Of a stretch of 64,000 nucleotides of DNA, positions 60,799 through 64,000 are shown piece after piece (the stretch's first letter is position 1; every line of letters starts with the position of its first letter). The stretch spans positions 1-64,000 of the forward strand of contig NZ_LT574838.1 of assembly GCF_900086725.1 (NCBI RefSeq), read 5' to 3'. The position numbers and the translations under genes are program-made. This DNA is from Bariatricus massiliensis. Lineage in GTDB: Bacteria; Bacillota; Clostridia; Lachnospirales; Lachnospiraceae. Under the pieces are notes generated by a model. The model worked only from the letters and a program-made list of their open reading frames with translations, made no database searches and was not told the origin of the DNA.

Positions 60799-61920
60799 TT
60801 ATTTCTTACCTTCGGTCTGGCTTTTTATGTATGACTCCGCCGCAGGGTCCTTTATCTTGTATTTCCGTGTCCACTCCTTCGTATCATCATTGCGCTTCAC
60901 CTCAGAGCGGTTCTGAGAGAGGAATCTGACAAGCTGATACCCGTTTACCCATATTTCGTTGTTCCCTTCTCTCTGAGATTCATCAAAAATAAGCTGCAGT
61001 CCAAAGTGCAGATGATACTCATCGATATTATTTACATTTTCCTCCGAGCTGTATCCGGTTCTGCCTATATATCCAATCACATCTCCCGCCTGCACTACGT
61101 CTCCCTCTTTAAGTCCTTCTGCGTAAGGACGGTTCTGCCGCAAGTGTGCATAGTAGTAATAACGCTTCCCATCAAAACTATTGATTCCGATTCGCCAGCC
61201 TCCATATTGGTTCCAGCCAAGCATGGACACATATCCTGACTCTACCGCAATGACTGGAGTTCCCACCTGCCCCATCATGTCATGTCCCAAGTGGTTCCTT
61301 CGATAACCATAGCTTCTGGATACACCAAAATCATCATAATCAGTATAGGGAAATGTCTTGGCAATAGGATTGAATGCCTTCAGCCCATAGTAAGCTTTCC
61401 ATTCTGTCGTACCAGTATCGTTGGATTCCTCCCCGCCTGCCGGCCTTTCGATTTTATATTCGCCCACCATACCGTCCAGTACCGCTCCATAAGCCTGCCT
61501 ATAATAAGCATAATACTGCATATCCTTTGTGGCCTCTTCCATCGTCGTCTCTTCTGCCAGAAGTTTTTCAGCCAGCTGCTCCATATCCGACGCCTGATAA
61601 CTTGTAAAGTCACCACCGTATTTTGCTCCTAAATATGCCAGAAGCTCCACCCATTTCAGATGAACCGCCTCACCATATGTGTCTACGTCAAATTGATAAG
61701 CCTGATTCATAGCCTCATATGTGACATTGAATTCTACCCACTTAATGTAATCTTGCTTTTCCTTTCCCTCAGAAGCCGTCTCCTGTTTTATCTTTCCTCC
61801 AGCGGTTTCTACTGTATGTTCAAATTCATTTTGCCTCTGGACATAACAGATTCCCAGAACCAGTAATAAAAGTATAATCTCTGCCGCAATCCCCCGCGGT
61901 GAAATAATATATTTGCGCAT
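60799..61920 (-). CDS. M23-family peptidase, membrane-anchored
   Basis: A 373-residue protein with one N-terminal membrane helix (about 10-27), a helical middle region and a C-terminal LytM/M23 domain. Zinc ligands fit H and D in N-H-L-G-H-D-M-M-G and the H-x-H in Y-H-L-H-F-G-L-Q; Y-Y-Y-Y-A-H-L lies between. It should face the wall and cut peptide cross-links or, if catalysis is weak, activate amidases. It follows the transpeptidase gene on the same strand by 71 bases, suggesting joint work on peptidoglycan. Confidence 0.88.
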   Translation of the reverse strand: MRKYIISPRGIAAEIILLLLVLGICYVQRQNEFEHTVETAGGKIKQETASEGKEKQDYIKWVEFNVTYEAMNQAYQFDVDTYGEAVHLKWVELLAYLGAKYGGDFTSYQASDMEQLAEKLLAEETTMEEATKDMQYYAYYRQAYGAVLDGMVGEYKIERPAGGEESNDTGTTEWKAYYGLKAFNPIAKTFPYTDYDDFGVSRSYGYRRNHLGHDMMGQVGTPVIAVESGYVSMLGWNQYGGWRIGINSFDGKRYYYYAHLRQNRPYAEGLKEGDVVQAGDVIGYIGRTGYSSEENVNNIDEYHLHFGLQLIFDESQREGNNEIWVNGYQLVRFLSQNRSEVKRNDDTKEWTRKYKIKDPAAESYIKSQTEGKK

Positions 61921-61991
61921 AATCCACCCTCGAACGCTCCATCCCTAACAATGTATGCGCCCCATGGAGAGGAAATACTTTCGAAAACCGA

Positions 61992-64000
61992 TTATTTCCC
62001 TTCATACGCGGACACGATATTCCTTACCTTTCCTGTGACATAATGGCTGCCGCCCTTATCCTTCACATCTTCCACCATGCCGACAACAGCCACCGGCTTT
62101 TCTATTTCTTCTGTCGTCTCACAGATGAACCAGCCTCTTTCTACGCCATCCGATTCTCCTTGACTCTCCTTAATCTCTGCTGTCCCTGTCTTACCAAGCA
62201 TGGATAATCCTTCCAGTCTGGCTTCCGCTCCGGTACCCACCGGATTTTCAATCACCTGAATCAATCCACTCTTCACTGTCTGTGCCGTTTCTGCCGACAC
62301 GGCCTTCTCTTTCCATATTTGTCCCTGATTATCCGCCTCCATCGACAGTGTGGGCTGAATCATGTTTCCGTCATTTACGAAAAGGCTGTACATGGAGAGT
62401 AGGTGAACGGGATTTACAAGCAGTTTCCCCTGTCCATAGCCAGTATCCGCAAGCTGAATATCGGAATCAATCTTGTTGTCATCGTCATAAGTAGACGCTG
62501 AAAGGCTTAGCTCAAAAGGCATTTTCTCATCAAATCCAAATTTCTTGAATCCCTTTGTCAATGTGTCTGCTCCTATATTTAATGCCGCCCTTGCGAAATA
62601 AATATTATCAGAGTTTATAAATGCATTTTCCAGATTGACCGGCTCCCCATAGCCCACCAATGTTGTCACAAAATAATTTCCCCAGCTTTCATCCTTCTGC
62701 CAGCTCAACCCCACATCCCCCAAATTTTCCTGTGGATCTAAGAGTCCGCTGTCGACACCGATTGCGGCGGTAATCGCTTTAAAGGTAGAACCGGGTACCC
62801 ACGCACTTTTAAAACGGTTTGTGAGCGGCTTATCTTCCGCATTACTCAATTCATCCCAGCGCCGTCCCGACATTCCCATGATAAATTCATTCGGGTCATA
62901 TCCGGGGGTACTCACAAGTGCAAGTACTTCCCCTGTCTTTGGATTCATAGCCGCAGCGGCGCCCGGGTCAGAGGCGAACTCTTCATAGGCTGTCCGCTGT
63001 AGGGATGCATCGATGGTCACATAAACATCCTTCCCATCCTTTGGCCCCTGCGTAGCTAAATTCTCCACCAAATTTCCTTCTCCGTCCACGATATTGATCT
63101 CCGCGCCATCCACTGCCCGAAGCTCTTGCTCAAATGCAGCCTCAAGTCCTGTCCTGCCGATTACACTATTGGCATGATAGCCTTGTCCCTCTAGTTCCTC
63201 TAGATCCTCTGCCGTGACCGGCTGAATATATCCCGTCAAATGTCCTGCCGCTGCACCCAGCGGATAGACCCTTCCGATTACGCTGTTAATCAAAATGCCG
63301 GGAATCTGAAGCAATTGTTCCGCCCTATCCTCATCTCCCTCAGCAATCTGTTTTAAAGGTACAAAGGTATCATCTTTTACATAAGACGCCCCCAGACTTT
63401 TCTCAATCCCCTCCGCCGTCATATCTAAAATCTCAGCAATTCTCTGGATATCAGCCTCTCTGTCACTCCCCATTTTACCCGGAACCAATCCCACTTCCGA
63501 GACATTTCCCTGCGTGGCAAGCGCCGTCCCTTTCCGGTCGTAAATATTTCCGCGCCGTGCCGTGCGGGTCTCCACACGCACCTTATAATCATCCTCAAGG
63601 GCCGGAAAAATCAGCGTAGAATCCCATTCTATTCTGTATTCTTTATCTTTATTCTTGACGAGCGTCATCTGATTGTCAAAATCGACACTGCCTGCGGACG
63701 TCTCCATCACCGTACTGTAAGTTATTACTTCTGTGTCCTTTGAGGAGGATGATTCCTTTTCCGCAAATTCAATGTGAATATCCGTGGCGCCAACTCCCTC
63801 ATATATCTTCTCGTTGCGTTCCACAAAATCACTCCTGCTTATCGATTTCTTTGAAGCATCCGTCAACAGTCCATACATCTGCTCATACTTTTTGTCGTTC
63901 AACATTTTAAAATATTTCTTTGCAGTTTCCTCCGGAACCGGACGATTTCTCATGCCCTGCCATACAAAAAATCCTCCCGCACCTAAAATAAGCACAGCAA
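61992..64000 (-). CDS. Class B penicillin-binding protein, MecA/PBP3-like (5' end cut by window)
   Basis: At least 668 residues are visible; the frame continues past base 64000, so the start is missing. A membrane helix is followed by a MecA N-like/NTF2-like domain (A-K-K-Y-F-K-M-L-N-D-K-K-Y-E-Q-M-Y), then a dimerisation domain (R-G-N-I-Y-D-R-K-G) and a transpeptidase domain. Catalytic motifs are S-T-F-K (serine nucleophile), S-D-N and K-T-G-T-A. This domain order is that of Bacillus PBP3 and staphylococcal PBP2a, many of which have low beta-lactam affinity. It cross-links peptidoglycan outside the membrane. Resistance cannot be judged from sequence. Confidence 0.93.
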   Translation of the reverse strand, partial: AVLILGAGGFFVWQGMRNRPVPEETAKKYFKMLNDKKYEQMYGLLTDASKKSISRSDFVERNEKIYEGVGATDIHIEFAEKESSSSKDTEVITYSTVMETSAGSVDFDNQMTLVKNKDKEYRIEWDSTLIFPALEDDYKVRVETRTARRGNIYDRKGTALATQGNVSEVGLVPGKMGSDREADIQRIAEILDMTAEGIEKSLGASYVKDDTFVPLKQIAEGDEDRAEQLLQIPGILINSVIGRVYPLGAAAGHLTGYIQPVTAEDLEELEGQGYHANSVIGRTGLEAAFEQELRAVDGAEINIVDGEGNLVENLATQGPKDGKDVYVTIDASLQRTAYEEFASDPGAAAAMNPKTGEVLALVSTPGYDPNEFIMGMSGRRWDELSNAEDKPLTNRFKSAWVPGSTFKAITAAIGVDSGLLDPQENLGDVGLSWQKDESWGNYFVTTLVGYGEPVNLENAFINSDNIYFARAALNIGADTLTKGFKKFGFDEKMPFELSLSASTYDDDNKIDSDIQLADTGYGQGKLLVNPVHLLSMYSLFVNDGNMIQPTLSMEADNQGQIWKEKAVSAETAQTVKSGLIQVIENPVGTGAEARLEGLSMLGKTGTAEIKESQGESDGVERGWFICETTEEIEKPVAVVGMVEDVKDKGGSHYVTGKVRNIVSAYEGK

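Overview
This window reads as chromosomal DNA of an anaerobic, spore-forming Bacillota of the Lachnospiraceae type. Supporting signs are the sporulation genes spoIIP and gpr, a sortase-anchored surface protein, strong GGAGG-type ribosome binding sites, several TTG starts, clostridial families such as the GGGtGRT protein, and two genes that only make sense if UGA is read as selenocysteine. Nearly all genes lie on the minus strand. No rRNA, tRNA, CRISPR array or complete insertion sequence was seen.

Layout: (1) 1-800: accessory edge with a large hairpin, a truncated XRE regulator and, on the plus strand, a small candidate selenoprotein with an in-frame TGA (C-x-x-U motif). (2) 863-6567: pnp, a 1002-residue cell-wall glucosaminidase with a C-terminal APKTG anchor, and rpsO, each with its own terminator. 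(3) 6700-18115 (read right to left): the translation/transcription operon rimP-nusA-rnpM-L7Ae-infB-rbfA-nrnA-truB-ribF, continuing into a Na+/phosphate symporter and a solute-binding lipoprotein. The rimP leader carries a promoter followed by a terminator-like hairpin. (4) 18126-25472: parE-parC followed by an HscC-type Hsp70, a membrane-tethered J-domain protein and an unknown membrane protein. (5) 25483-29197: an oxidoreductase, spoIIP, gpr and, divergently, rpsT.

(6) 29273-38515 is the most unusual block. It is an apparent six-gene operon, grdE-grdB-MFS-SSS-M20 amidohydrolase-aldo/keto reductase, downstream of a PucR-type regulator. grdB is interrupted by a TGA that sits exactly at the selenocysteine of the U-x-x-C-x-x-C motif of glycine/sarcosine/betaine reductase component B. 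The operon looks like a complete import, amide cleavage and reductive C-N cleavage pathway for an unidentified amine. GrdA, GrdC, GrdD and thioredoxin are not encoded in the window.

(7) 38608-46525: a phosphoribosyltransferase, an Rpn-family nuclease next to duplicated structured repeats, ilvC-ilvN with a clear promoter, a DUF1848 protein, a lipoprotein, glyA and an unknown membrane protein. (8) 46600-48460: an AT-rich accessory patch with a PD-(D/E)XK-like protein, a DUF6718-like protein and a RelA/SpoT-domain gene broken by an in-frame TAG. The last two lie between 40-bp direct repeats that copy the 3' end of the neighbouring GGGtGRT gene. (9) 48463-57021: the GGGtGRT/NifU-like pair, then yicC-gmk-rpoZ-rimO-pgsA-cinA and a GNAT-membrane-DUF3298 fusion. 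(10) 57101-64000: rqcH on the plus strand, a lone type IV pilin-like gene, an alpha/beta hydrolase, an M23 peptidase and a MecA/PBP3-like transpeptidase cut by the window edge.
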